From Burkholderiales bacterium (GTDB lineage Bacteria > Vulcanimicrobiota > Xenobia > Xenobiales > Xenobiaceae): a stretch of 38,781 nucleotides of DNA. The notes beneath the pieces are model-generated. The model had not been told where the DNA came from. It searched no databases and was given only the letters and a program-made list of their open reading frames with translations. This document shows positions 22,943-31,598 of the stretch, one piece after another (the first letter of the stretch is position 1; each line of letters begins with the position of its first letter). The position numbers and the translations under genes were made by a program. Location: NCBI GenBank assembly GCA_012799975.1, contig JAAZKF010000111.1, forward strand, positions 1 through 38,781, written 5' to 3'.

Positions 22943-25668
22943 TTCAGTCGCACCACCGTCACGCCCAGTCCTCCTTCATATATCTCACCCAACCGGTGCT
23001 CGGCCACCATCGGGTGTTTCTTGAGATAACGGGTCACTGCGGTCCGCAGTGCCCCGGTGCCCTTGCCGTGGATGATCTCCAACTTCTCGAGGTTGGCCAA
23101 CGAGGCCTCGTCGAGCCGATGATCCAATTCGAAGAGGGCCTCGTCCACCGTCATCCCGCGCAGGTCCACCCGGGTCGAGACCTCAGCCCGACGCGACTCG
23201 GGAAGGCGGACTACCTCCGAGCGGGGAGCCACCTGTTCCAGTTCATCGCAGTCCACCTTGACCCGGATGACTCCCACCTGGACCTCCACGCGCGACCCCG
23301 ACGAAGAGAGCACCGTCCCCTCCTGTCCGAAACGACGGACGTAGACGTGGGTCCCCGGCTCCATGGGCCGTAAATCCTGCGCGCGCTGCGGAGGTCGGGG
23401 GGCCAGACGGTCTACCCGCCTGGTCAACTCCTGAAGCTCGGCTTCCAAGGTCCGGGCTTCTACGCGAGCTTCCTGGTCCAGTTCATCCTGGGCGTGCCGC
23501 GCAACCGGGATTTCGGTCTCCGAACTGGTGGGCAGGAGCTCCTCGCCATCCTCGAGTTCCTCCTCCGTTGTCTGGTCGGGGAGGTCCGCCCGGTCTTCCT
23601 GAGGCCCTTCCGGAGGGGCGGGTTCCTCTTCAGAAGGAAGAGCGTCCTCTGCGGCCGGCGTCGGGTACCATCGTGCCGGTTCCGAGTCCGCCGGAGCATC
23701 GGGTCGGAAGCGGCGGACCGCCTCGCGGAGGGCCTCGGCCAGCTCGGCGGAGGCCACCGGGGAAAGTTCTGCCAGCAGTTCCAGATCCTCGGAACGGACC
23801 AGGGCTCCGGCCAGTTCGGCGGCCAGACGGCGGGCCTCTTCCAACGAATCCCTGCGGGCGCGTCCCAAAGAAGCCAGACGTTCGCGGAAGCTGCGCAACA
23901 TGCCATGCACCTGCGAGCGGGCTTCGGTCAGCAGTTCCCGAGCCTCGCGTCCCGCATCCCCCAGAAGCTGTTCGCGCTCGGTCTGGATCCCGGCCAGAAG
24001 CTCTTCATATTCCCGGCGCAGTTGCTCGGCCTGACTACGCTCGCCCTCCAGTATCTGGCCCAGGCGCTCAGCGGCGTCCCGCTCCTGCTCGAGCTCATCG
24101 AGAAGGCCCTCAACCTGGACGTGGTGACGGCCCAGATGCTCGCGAGCCCGCCGCTGCACCTCGAAGGGTAGCCCCAGACGGGCGGCGATCCGCAGAGCGT
24201 TGGAGCGACCCGGGATGCCCATGATGACCCGGTAGGTCGGTTCGAGGGTCTCGGAGTCGAACTCCACGGCGGCGTTGCTGATCCCAGCAGTTCGCGAAGC
24301 GAAGACCTTCAGTTCAGAGAGATGGGTGGTGACCACCGTCCGACAGCCATGCTCGTGCAGATATTCCAGAAGCGCCATGCCCAGGGCACTGCCCTCGGAC
24401 GGATCGGTGCCGGCTCCCAGTTCATCCAACAGCACCATGGTGCGCGGACCCGCCGCAGGCAGGATCCGGATGATCTGGGTCAGGTGCGAGGAGAAGGTCG
24501 ACAGGTTTTGGGCGATGCTCTGCTCGTCGCCGATATCCGCCCAGACCTGGTCGAGGAAAGGAAGGCGGGTCCCCGCTCGGGCCGGAACCGGCATGCCGGC
24601 CAGCGCCATCAGGGTGACCAGCCCCGTGGTCTTCAGCGAAACCGTCTTGCCCCCGGTGTTGGGCCCGGTGATGACCAGGGTCCGAACCTCGCCCGAAAGG
24701 TCCAGGGAGATCGGGACGACGTCCTCACCCGAGCGTTCCACCAGCAGCGGGTGACGTGCCTCCACCAGGTGCAATTCTCCCTCTTCGGTCAGATCGGGCA
24801 ACACACAGCCGACAGAGCGACTGTAGGCTGCCAGGGCCAGAAGGGCATCGAGATGCGCCAGTTCCTCGCCGGCCACCCGGAGTTCCTCGGCCTGGTGGGC
24901 CACCAGGCCGGAGAGGCGGGCCAGGATGGCCTCGACCTCCTTGGCCTCGGCCAAAGCGGCCGCACGCACGCGGTTTCCCATCTCCAGGATGGCCCATGGT
25001 TCCATGAATACCGTGGCGCCACTGGCCGACTGGTCGATCACCAGCCCGGGGAACTGCGAGCGGTGCTCCTGCTTGACGGGCACCACGAATCGACCGTCCC
25101 GCATGGTCACCAAGGGTTCCTGCAGCATGCGCGTGAATGCAGACGAGCGGATCAGCCGATTGAGATGGTCCTGGACGCGGGCCTGCAGGGTCGCCAACTC
25201 GCTGCGCAACTGGCGCAGGCGAGGCGAAGCCGAATCCAACACGCGGCCGTCCACCGACAAGGCCCGGAAGATCGCCTGTTCCAAGGCGGCGAAGGCGGGC
25301 AATCCCAGAGCTCGGTCCGCCAACAGGGGATGGTCGTCCTGGTGCTCGCGCAGGTAGCGCCCGGTCTTCCTGGAGGCGACCGTCAGGTCCCCCAGGGCCA
25401 GCAGATCCGCAGGCTGCAGGCTGCGTCCCTTCTCAGCGCCCTGCAGGGCCTCCCGACAATCGCGCAGGCCACCAGCGCCGATTCCCACTGCCTGATCGTG
25501 CAGCCTCAGGGCTTCACGCAGCTCCTCCTGTCGGCGTAGGGCCTCCTCCAGGGTGTCCGCCGGCTCGATCTGCAGCACCCGCTCGGATCCTGGTTCCCAA
25601 TGGGCATTGCGAGCCACGATGGCCAACACCTTGTCGAATTCCAGGACGCGTCGGGAGTGGGGATCCAT
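22939..25668 (-). CDS. mutS2: MutS2 family ATPase/endonuclease with Smr domain
   Basis: About 909 residues. The Walker A motif is TGPNTGGKTVSLK (about 331-343) and the Walker B region is TMVLLDELGAGTDPSEGS (about 405-422). A long coiled region follows, then a C-terminal Smr nuclease domain (about 826-905: VDLRGMTVDEALFELD and IIHGKGTGALR). MutS2 proteins act on branched DNA to limit recombination, or rescue collided ribosomes. Typical family members are near 780 residues, and the extra length is mainly an acidic, Pro/Glu-rich insert at about 650-735. The frame is open to 25776, but the ATG at 25666-25668 gives the expected start MDPHSRRVLEFDKVL. It diverges from the hybrid kinase gene at 25752. 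Confidence 0.92.
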   Translation of the reverse strand: MDPHSRRVLEFDKVLAIVARNAHWEPGSERVLQIEPADTLEEALRRQEELREALRLHDQAVGIGAGGLRDCREALQGAEKGRSLQPADLLALGDLTVASRKTGRYLREHQDDHPLLADRALGLPAFAALEQAIFRALSVDGRVLDSASPRLRQLRSELATLQARVQDHLNRLIRSSAFTRMLQEPLVTMRDGRFVVPVKQEHRSQFPGLVIDQSASGATVFMEPWAILEMGNRVRAAALAEAKEVEAILARLSGLVAHQAEELRVAGEELAHLDALLALAAYSRSVGCVLPDLTEEGELHLVEARHPLLVERSGEDVVPISLDLSGEVRTLVITGPNTGGKTVSLKTTGLVTLMALAGMPVPARAGTRLPFLDQVWADIGDEQSIAQNLSTFSSHLTQIIRILPAAGPRTMVLLDELGAGTDPSEGSALGMALLEYLHEHGCRTVVTTHLSELKVFASRTAGISNAAVEFDSETLEPTYRVIMGIPGRSNALRIAARLGLPFEVQRRAREHLGRHHVQVEGLLDELEQERDAAERLGQILEGERSQAEQLRREYEELLAGIQTEREQLLGDAGREARELLTEARSQVHGMLRSFRERLASLGRARRDSLEEARRLAAELAGALVRSEDLELLAELSPVASAELAEALREAVRRFRPDAPADSEPARWYPTPAAEDALPSEEEPAPPEGPQEDRADLPDQTTEEELEDGEELLPTSSETEIPVARHAQDELDQEARVEARTLEAELQELTRRVDRLAPRPPQRAQDLRPMEPGTHVYVRRFGQEGTVLSSSGSRVEVQVGVIRVKVDCDELEQVAPRSEVVRLPESRRAEVSTRVDLRGMTVDEALFELDHRLDEASLANLEKLEIIHGKGTGALRTAVTRYLKKHPMVAEHRLGEIYEGGLGVTVVRLK

Positions 25669-25751
25669 GGCCGCGACTGGTTCGCAGCCGAGAAGGCACC
25701 TCCTGCGTTGTAGGCTTTCAGCGACCGTTTGCGAATAACTGCCCCAATAAC

Positions 25752-28292
25752 ATGACCACCAAGCGCTTCCTCCCACTGCGGACGCGGCTTCTGCTCTCGG
25801 TCGTCCCGCTTCTGCTCCTGTTCATGGCCTTCAATTTCGTGGTGATCCTGCATCACGAGACGCGGAACCTGACCCGCGAAACCGAGAAACGGGCATCATC
25901 CCTGGCGGCCGGCCTGTCGATCCTGTCGGCGGAGGCCATGCTGACCTTCTCGAACTACCTCCTGGACCAGAACACGGCCCGTTTCGGAAGCCTTCCCGAT
26001 GTAGCCTACTGCATGGTCCTGGGGCCCGATGGCGCCATCCGTGCCCACTCGCAGAGCTCAGAGGTGGGCCGCCGCTACCAGGACACGCTCACCCGGAGCG
26101 CCGTCTCCACAGCCATTGAACGCATCGAATACCAGGTATGGGAAGGCCGGAAGATACTGGACGTGGCCACCCCCATCCGGGTGGGCGATCGGCGCCTGGG
26201 AACGGTCCGGATCGGCCTGACGTTGGACGGCAGGGACCAGGTCCTGGAGCAGTCGCGACGCTACCTCGTAGGTCTGACCCTGGTCCTCCTGTCGGGAGCC
26301 CTGCTCTTCACCGCCTTCATCGCCCGCTGGTTCACCGACCCCCTCCTGAACCTGGCGGCGGTCTCGCGAGACTTGGCCCAGGGCAACCTGGATGCCCGCG
26401 CCGACACCGGCCGCCGCGACGAAATCGGATTTCTGGGGGAGGGCCTCAACCGGATGGCCCGGCGCCTCCAATCACAGGTGGAGCGTGAGAGGCTGGCCCG
26501 AGAAAAACTGCAGGAGAGGGTTCGGGACCTTCTGGACTTTGCCGACGGGGTCATGTCGGGGAACCTGCACGGCCAGGCCACTGTCGAGGACCTCGATGAG
26601 ATGGGGCAGTTGACCATGGCGGTCAACGAAATGGTCCGCCACCTGCGCAGCCTCCTGGAAGAGGAGCGGGCCAGCCGGGCCAACCTGGAACAGTCCAAAC
26701 AGGCTTTGGAACAAGCCCATGAGAAGCTCAAGGAGGTCGACCGACTCAAGAGCGAGTTCCTCAACACGGTAAGCCACGAGTTGCGCACCCCCCTGACCTC
26801 GATCAAGGCCTTTGCCGAGATCCTGCTGGAGAACCCGGCCGAAGACCCGGAAACCCAGATCGAGTTCCTGGGGATCATCAACAAAGAGGCCGACCGGCTC
26901 ACCCGGCTTATCAACAACCTGCTGGATCTCTCACGGATCGAGGCGGGCAAGATGAAGTGGGACTTCCAGGAGGTAGACCTGGACGAAGTCGTCTCCTGCG
27001 CCGCCGCCACCCTCCGAGGGGCTACCGAGAAGAAGGGTGTGCATCTGGAGGTCTCTCACCGCCCCGGGATGCTGGTCCGGGGCGATCGGGACAAGCTGAT
27101 CCAGGTATTGACGAACTTGCTCGGCAATGCGATCAAGTTCACCTCGGAAGGTGGAAGGATCCGCGTGGCCGCCTGGAAGGGCGAAGACCATCACGAGATG
27201 ACCGTCGAGGACACGGGCATCGGCATCCCCGAGAAGTTCCTGGAGGTGATCTTCGAGAAGTTCGGCCGCGTAGATTCGTCCGAAACCCGGGAGATCAAGG
27301 GAACCGGATTGGGGCTTTCGATTGCCCACAGCATCGTACAGGCCCACTCCGGCGAGATTTCCGTCGAGAGCACGGAAGGGCAGGGCAGCACCTTCCGGGT
27401 CGTCCTTCCCGCCTTGAAGCAGATGGAACGCCCCCGGATGGCCCTTCCCCACCGCCTGCTGAGTGAGCCGGGGACGGGCCGAACCGTCCTGGTCGTGGAT
27501 GATGAAGAGAATATCCGCCGCCTCCTTCGTTACATCCTGGAGGGCGAAGGATTCCGGGTCCTGGAGGCGCAGAACGGCCGACAGGCCATGGACATGGCGC
27601 TGGAAAACCATCCCGACGTGATCACCTTGGATATCATGCTGCCTGACAAGGACGGATTCGAAGTCCTGAAGGACCTCAAGGAGAATCCCGAACTCCAGGC
27701 CATTCCGGTGGTGATCCTGTCCATCATCGAGGACCGCGAGAAGGTCTTCCGCATGGGCGCGGCGGGATTCCTGTCCAAGCCGATCGACCGCGACGCCCTC
27801 TTGAACCGCATCCACGAGCTGACCGCCGGGATCAGCCTGAAGGATCGCGAGGTCCTCCTGGTTGACGATGACGAGGCCACGCTCCAAGCCCTGACGGCCA
27901 CCTTCCAAGCGCGGGGTTTCCGGGTCCGAACCGCCCGGGATGGAGAGAAGGCCTTGGGCGAAATCGCTCGGAAACACCCGGCCATCGTGGTGTTGGACCT
28001 GAACATGCCCCGGATGTCCGGGCACGAGGTGATCCGGGAGCTGAAGCGCAATTCCCAGACAGCCGCCATCCCCATCCTGGTCCTGACGGGGTCTCCGCCC
28101 GACGAGCACACCCACGCCCTGGGGATGGGCGCGGACGCACTGCTCACCAAACCTTTCTCACTGGACGAATTGACCGACCTGGTGCGCAACACCCTGGCCG
28201 AAGCGACGGTGGTAGGGGCAAGTTCTCCAGCCCCTCCCAGCCCACCCGCCCCGACGGCGGGTGCCGCCGCCACGGAACCGACGGAGGAGTAG
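25752..28292 (+). CDS. Hybrid sensor histidine kinase with two receiver domains
   Basis: 846 residues. The first membrane segment (LLLSVVPLLLLFMAFNFVVI, about 13-32) is followed by an extracytoplasmic sensor of about 140 residues. A second membrane segment (about 176-196), a HAMP domain and a second HAMP-like linker follow, then a coiled coil. The HisKA helix has its phospho-accepting His at about 342 (NTVSHELRTPLTSI). The ATPase boxes are intact (LTNLLGNAIKFTS, DTGIGIP, GTGLGLSIAHSIV). Receiver 1 (about 579-693) has its Asp at about 627 in ITLDIMLPD. Receiver 2 (about 700-813) has it at about 749 in VVLDLNMPR. A Pro/Ala-rich tail ends the chain. No output domain is present, so the signal probably passes to the separate receiver encoded four bases downstream. 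Confidence 0.93.
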   Translation: MTTKRFLPLRTRLLLSVVPLLLLFMAFNFVVILHHETRNLTRETEKRASSLAAGLSILSAEAMLTFSNYLLDQNTARFGSLPDVAYCMVLGPDGAIRAHSQSSEVGRRYQDTLTRSAVSTAIERIEYQVWEGRKILDVATPIRVGDRRLGTVRIGLTLDGRDQVLEQSRRYLVGLTLVLLSGALLFTAFIARWFTDPLLNLAAVSRDLAQGNLDARADTGRRDEIGFLGEGLNRMARRLQSQVERERLAREKLQERVRDLLDFADGVMSGNLHGQATVEDLDEMGQLTMAVNEMVRHLRSLLEEERASRANLEQSKQALEQAHEKLKEVDRLKSEFLNTVSHELRTPLTSIKAFAEILLENPAEDPETQIEFLGIINKEADRLTRLINNLLDLSRIEAGKMKWDFQEVDLDEVVSCAAATLRGATEKKGVHLEVSHRPGMLVRGDRDKLIQVLTNLLGNAIKFTSEGGRIRVAAWKGEDHHEMTVEDTGIGIPEKFLEVIFEKFGRVDSSETREIKGTGLGLSIAHSIVQAHSGEISVESTEGQGSTFRVVLPALKQMERPRMALPHRLLSEPGTGRTVLVVDDEENIRRLLRYILEGEGFRVLEAQNGRQAMDMALENHPDVITLDIMLPDKDGFEVLKDLKENPELQAIPVVILSIIEDREKVFRMGAAGFLSKPIDRDALLNRIHELTAGISLKDREVLLVDDDEATLQALTATFQARGFRVRTARDGEKALGEIARKHPAIVVLDLNMPRMSGHEVIRELKRNSQTAAIPILVLTGSPPDEHTHALGMGADALLTKPFSLDELTDLVRNTLAEATVVGASSPAPPSPPAPTAGAAATEPTEE

Positions 28293-28296
28293 CTGA

Positions 28297-28671
28297 ATGC
28301 CCAAGACCATCCTGGTGGCCGACGACGAACCCTATGTGCTCCGCTCCTTGGAGTTCATCCTGAAGAAAGAGGGGTATCGCGTCCTCACCGCTACCGACGG
28401 GCAAGATGCGTTGGAGAAAATCCGCCAGGAACTCCCCGACCTGGTCTTCCTGGACATCCAGATGCCCCGAATGGACGGGAACACGCTCTGTCAGACCCTC
28501 CGCAAGGAGCCCACGACCCGCGACCTGCGCATCATCATGATCACGGCCAAGGGCCAGGAGGCAGACCGCCTCCAGGCCTTGGAATCCGGGGCCGACGAGT
28601 TCATCACCAAACCCTACTCGCCCCGCAAACTGGTCGAACGCGTTCGGGAAATCCTGGGCCCGTCTGCCTGA
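28297..28671 (+). CDS. Single-domain CheY-like response regulator
   Basis: 124 residues forming just a receiver domain. It has the acidic pair D9-D10, the phospho-acceptor D53 in LVFLDIQMPRMDGN, Thr in MITAKG and Lys in FITKPYSP. There is no DNA-binding or enzymatic output, so it acts by protein contact or as a phosphorelay intermediate. The start has GGAGGAG upstream. The gap to the hybrid kinase gene is four bases, so they form one transcription unit, and phosphate could flow from the kinase to this receiver. The downstream gap of 344 bases separates it from the GAF-GGDEF gene. Confidence 0.92.
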   Translation: MPKTILVADDEPYVLRSLEFILKKEGYRVLTATDGQDALEKIRQELPDLVFLDIQMPRMDGNTLCQTLRKEPTTRDLRIIMITAKGQEADRLQALESGADEFITKPYSPRKLVERVREILGPSA

Positions 28672-28760
28672 AACCTCCCCGACGCGACTCCCGCCTGACC
28701 GGATGGCAACAACTGCGTCACCCTACTCCCTCCGGCCGCTCCTAGAATCGGGGCACATAA

Positions 28761-28785
28761 ATCCTGAACCCACCGTATTCAGGAT
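28761..28785. repeat. Small inverted repeat ATCCTGAA / TTCAGGAT
   Basis: Eight-base perfect arms with a 9-base loop in the 344-base stretch between the CheY-like and GAF-GGDEF genes. The arms carry CCTGAA and TTCAGG, the same tips as the interspersed repeat, but nothing else of that repeat is present. Confidence 0.5.
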
Positions 28786-28809
28786 GAATCCGGAGGTCTT
28801 GAAAGTCCG

Positions 28810-28968
28810 ATGCTGATCCCGTCCAACCATCTGCTGGCCATGCCCCTTGCCCGGATGGGGTGGGGCGCCCGGCCCTCCACGTGCATCCAGGCCCCTGCCG
28901 AGGTCTTCGGCCCTGCTCGTCCCGAAGACTTCCAGGGCCTGTACGGCGGACCGGTCTTCGGGGCCTGA
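28810..28968 (+). CDS. Candidate small protein, 52 residues
   Basis: An ATG at 28810 opens a 52-codon frame ending in TGA at 28966-28968. By my count most codons end in G or C, a bias like that of the known genes here and unlike random intergenic sequence. The product starts MLIPSNHLLAMPLARMGW and ends EDFQGLYGGPVFGA, with no recognised family, signal peptide or membrane segment. GGAGG lies 13 bases upstream, which is longer than usual. It lies between the receiver gene and the GAF-GGDEF gene on the same strand. It could also be the remnant of a longer gene. The remaining sequence of the 28672-29015 gap holds only the small inverted repeat and a hairpin at the next start codon. Confidence 0.35.
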   Translation: MLIPSNHLLAMPLARMGWGARPSTCIQAPAEVFGPARPEDFQGLYGGPVFGA

Positions 28969-28995
28969 ATCCTTGCCAGGGTTGGAGACCTCCCG

Positions 28996-29015
28996 GGGCG
29001 AAAAGTGCTTCGCCC
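28996..29015 (+). promoter_or_regulatory. Hairpin abutting the GAF-GGDEF start codon
   Basis: Arms GGGCGAA and TTCGCCC with a 6-base loop end exactly at the base before the ATG at 29016. The region where a ribosome site should be is inside the hairpin and has no purine-rich motif, so translation may be restrained or regulated here. Confidence 0.45.
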
Positions 29016-30368
29016 ATGACCACAAGCCCAGTCCTGCTTCCGGATCCTGGCCTGCTTGAGCCCTTCAACGATTCCCTGAAGGGTGCAGGCTTCGTCCTTA
29101 CCGACCCTGGAGGGAAGGCCCTCCGCGTCGCCGCCAACCCTTGTGGAGGCTGGGACGATGAATGCCTGGTCGGCCCCCTTTGTCCCCATGGTTGGTCCGT
29201 ACGCCGGGCCCCGATCACGGTCTCGGGGGGGGTGGTGGGCTTTCTGGTCGAGCAACGCGCCCCCGACAGTCCAGCCCCCGACCTCTTCGAGGCGGTTCGG
29301 AGATTGTTGGCGGACGGGGCTCAGACCCGTCTGGACCTGGACAGCACGGTGGCCGAGCTGGTCGAGAAATACGAACTGCTCTCGGTCCTGTACGATTCGG
29401 CCGCCACCATCGTCAGCATCAGCAGCCTGGAAGAGGTCTCCCAACGCATCCTGGACGAGGCTGTTCAGACCCTGGAGGTGGAGTACGCCTCCTTGATGCT
29501 GATAGAAGAATCCGGCACCTCGCTGCGCGTGGCGGCGGCCCGAGGCCTCCGCGGCGACAGTGGCGGCAAGACCTCCATCGAACTGGGCGAAGGCATCGCG
29601 GGCTACGTGGCCCGACAAGGCAAGCCACTGCTGGTCGAAGACCTCTCTACCCACGAACTGGCCTGCCAGGCGACTCGGGAGGAATACCGACCCGGATCGC
29701 TGCTCTCGGTGCCCTTGAAGGTCAAGGACCGGGTCCTGGGGGTTCTCAACGTCCACAAGACCACCGGTCCTCCCTTCCGAACCGGGGACCTCAAACTGCT
29801 CTCGGCCCTGGCGGACCTGGCCGCGCTGTCGATCGAGAATGCCCGGACCTATCAGAATGCGATAACCGACCGGCTGACGAGCCTGTACAACTACGGATAT
29901 TTCAAAGAGCAGTTGGAGGCTTCGCTGGAGGCGGCACGAAAAGCGGGGGCCACCCTGTCTCTTGTGATGTTCGACATCGACCATTTCAAGAACTTCAACG
30001 ACAAGAATGGTCACGAACTGGGCAACATGGTCCTGGTGGGAGTGGCCGCCATCTGCCTGGCCAACTGCCGCCAGAAAACCGACCGGGTGCCGGATCTGGT
30101 GGCCCGCTACGGGGGTGAGGAATTCATCATCATGCTGCAAGGAGTCCCCCGCGACGATGCCTTCCGGGTAGCCGAACGCATCCGCAGGCTGGTGCAGGAC
30201 GAACCCTTCGAGGGAGCCGAGAACCAACCCGGAGGCCGGGTTACCATCAGCCTCGGGGTCGCCTCCTTCCCCGACGACGCCCTGACCAGCGATGCCTTGA
30301 TAAACCGGGCCGACGAGGCCCTCTACCGTGCCAAGAGGAGCGGTCGCAACAATGTCCAGCTCGCCTGA
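29016..30368 (+). CDS. GAF-GGDEF diguanylate cyclase
   Basis: 450 residues with no membrane segment. The N-terminal 100 residues are unassigned (they include CGGWDDECLVGPLCP, with three Cys). A GAF domain spans about 115-290 (LSVLYDSAATIVSISSLEEV onward, with SLLSVPLKVKDRVLGVLNVH). The catalytic GGDEF domain spans about 290-450. It has the start motif TDRLTSLYNYGYF, FDIDHFKNFNDKNGH, and the active-site signature GGEEF at about 366-370. The inhibitory I-site RxxD (RVPD) lies five residues before it, so synthesis of c-di-GMP should be feedback-inhibited. The frame is open upstream to 28860, but that part is non-coding in character. The next gene, a binding protein, begins 17 bases before this stop. 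Confidence 0.9.
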   Translation: MTTSPVLLPDPGLLEPFNDSLKGAGFVLTDPGGKALRVAANPCGGWDDECLVGPLCPHGWSVRRAPITVSGGVVGFLVEQRAPDSPAPDLFEAVRRLLADGAQTRLDLDSTVAELVEKYELLSVLYDSAATIVSISSLEEVSQRILDEAVQTLEVEYASLMLIEESGTSLRVAAARGLRGDSGGKTSIELGEGIAGYVARQGKPLLVEDLSTHELACQATREEYRPGSLLSVPLKVKDRVLGVLNVHKTTGPPFRTGDLKLLSALADLAALSIENARTYQNAITDRLTSLYNYGYFKEQLEASLEAARKAGATLSLVMFDIDHFKNFNDKNGHELGNMVLVGVAAICLANCRQKTDRVPDLVARYGGEEFIIMLQGVPRDDAFRVAERIRRLVQDEPFEGAENQPGGRVTISLGVASFPDDALTSDALINRADEALYRAKRSGRNNVQLA

Positions 30369-31509
30369 GTCCCCCGACCAGGCTCTGCCCGAAATTCCCC
30401 GCTCGGCGCCCTTGTGGCCCCTGGTGATCGTGGCCTTCCTGGCCGGGCTCACGGGCATCTTCCTGATGCTTCCTCAAACCGCGCCCCCGCCGCCTCAGCG
30501 CGTCGCCTCGATCCCGGCGGAAGAATCCACCTCGTCGCCCGCGATTCCGGGGGCCTTCCAACTGATCCATGTGGGTGGGGCCGACTCCACCTTCGGCCAG
30601 ACCGCCCAGCTCCTGGCCAAGCAGATCCGGGACCTCAGCCAGGGCAGCTTGAAGGTGGAGGTCCTGTCCGACGGGAGGTTCCAGGGCCGGAAGTACGGCG
30701 AACTGGCCTTGATGCGCATGCTTCAGGAGGGTCGCTTCGCGTTGGCCTTCCTCTCGACGGCCCCGATGACCAACGTCGACCCCGCGCTGGCGGTCCTGGA
30801 TCTCCCATTCCTCATCGACTCCTATGAGCATGCCGACCGGGTCATGGACGGCCCCGTCGGTCGGGATCTGCTGGACACCTTGGAACCGGCGGGCCTGGTC
30901 GGGCTGGGCTTCCTGGAGACAGGCTTCCGCGTCCTGTCCTCTTCGGTGCCACTCCCCGATCTGAAGTCCCTGGAAGGTCGCCGGATCCGCGTCATGCAGA
31001 GTCCAATCCAGGTGAACTTCATCCGGGCCCTGGGAGCCGAACCGGTCCCCTCGGCAGTGGACCGCATCCACGAAATGGGAAGGCAGGGCTTCATCGACGC
31101 GGCCGATCGCTCCTATCCCACCTACTGGGATTTCAAACTGTACGAGGTCCACCGGCACCTCACCGAGACCAACCACGCCTACTCGTGCAAGGCGATGGTG
31201 GCCAATCTGCCATGGTGGAAGGGCCTGACCCCCGAGGTGCGCCAGGCGATCATGACCGCTGTCCGGGAAGCAGAGATGGGGCACCGTCTCCGTCAGCGCC
31301 AGGAAGAGGCCCGCGTGAAGAGCCTGGCTACGCGCGAGCGCATCACCATCCACACCCTGTCTGCCGCAGAACGCGAACGGTTCCGAACCCGTGTTCAGCC
31401 TCTGCTGGACACCTTCAAGCGGACCCACGGCCCGGCTCTGATCGAAAGGATCCGCGCCCAGGCAGTGGACCAGGACGTCCGCAGCATGGGGACCGACCAG
31501 GCCCCCTGA
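30352..31509 (+). CDS. Membrane-anchored DctP-type (TRAP) solute-binding protein
   Basis: 385 residues from the ATG at 30352, with GAGGAG upstream. A single hydrophobic segment (about 21-43: PLVIVAFLAGLTGIFLMLPQ) lacks a clear cleavage site, so the protein is likely anchored with its binding domain outside the cytoplasm. The body matches the TRAP DctP fold: AQLLAKQIRDLSQGSLKVEV, then LPFLIDSYEHADRVMDGPVG, LKSLEGRRIRVMQSPIQVNF and a final long helix. No TRAP membrane subunits (DctQ/DctM) lie in the window, so transport is doubtful unless a partner is elsewhere. The 17-base overlap with the diguanylate cyclase gene and the nearby hybrid kinase suggest a sensory role. The ligand, often an organic acid in this family, is unknown. 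Confidence 0.82.
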   Translation: MSSSPESPDQALPEIPRSAPLWPLVIVAFLAGLTGIFLMLPQTAPPPPQRVASIPAEESTSSPAIPGAFQLIHVGGADSTFGQTAQLLAKQIRDLSQGSLKVEVLSDGRFQGRKYGELALMRMLQEGRFALAFLSTAPMTNVDPALAVLDLPFLIDSYEHADRVMDGPVGRDLLDTLEPAGLVGLGFLETGFRVLSSSVPLPDLKSLEGRRIRVMQSPIQVNFIRALGAEPVPSAVDRIHEMGRQGFIDAADRSYPTYWDFKLYEVHRHLTETNHAYSCKAMVANLPWWKGLTPEVRQAIMTAVREAEMGHRLRQRQEEARVKSLATRERITIHTLSAAERERFRTRVQPLLDTFKRTHGPALIERIRAQAVDQDVRSMGTDQAP

Positions 31510-31511
31510 AG

Positions 31512-31563
31512 GATGGCCCTCTACAACCGGAGGCTGCTGCCATTCGTGCTGTAGAGGGCCATC
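31512..31563. terminator. Long hairpin between converging genes
   Basis: Arms GATGGCCCTCTACA (31512-31525) and the exact complement (31550-31563) with a 24-base loop, two bases after the binding-protein stop. The plus strand continues with AAAAAC and not a T-run, so it is not a standard intrinsic terminator in that direction. Confidence 0.6.
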
Positions 31564-31598
31564 AAAAACAAGTTCTACTCGGAAGTCGGCTCGGGGCT

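Noticed and set aside
31512-31563. Calling the hairpin after the binding-protein gene a standard rho-independent terminator
   Set aside because: An A-run and not a T-run follows on the plus strand, and the permease-side strand has its T-run before the stem, so only a non-canonical terminator is supported.
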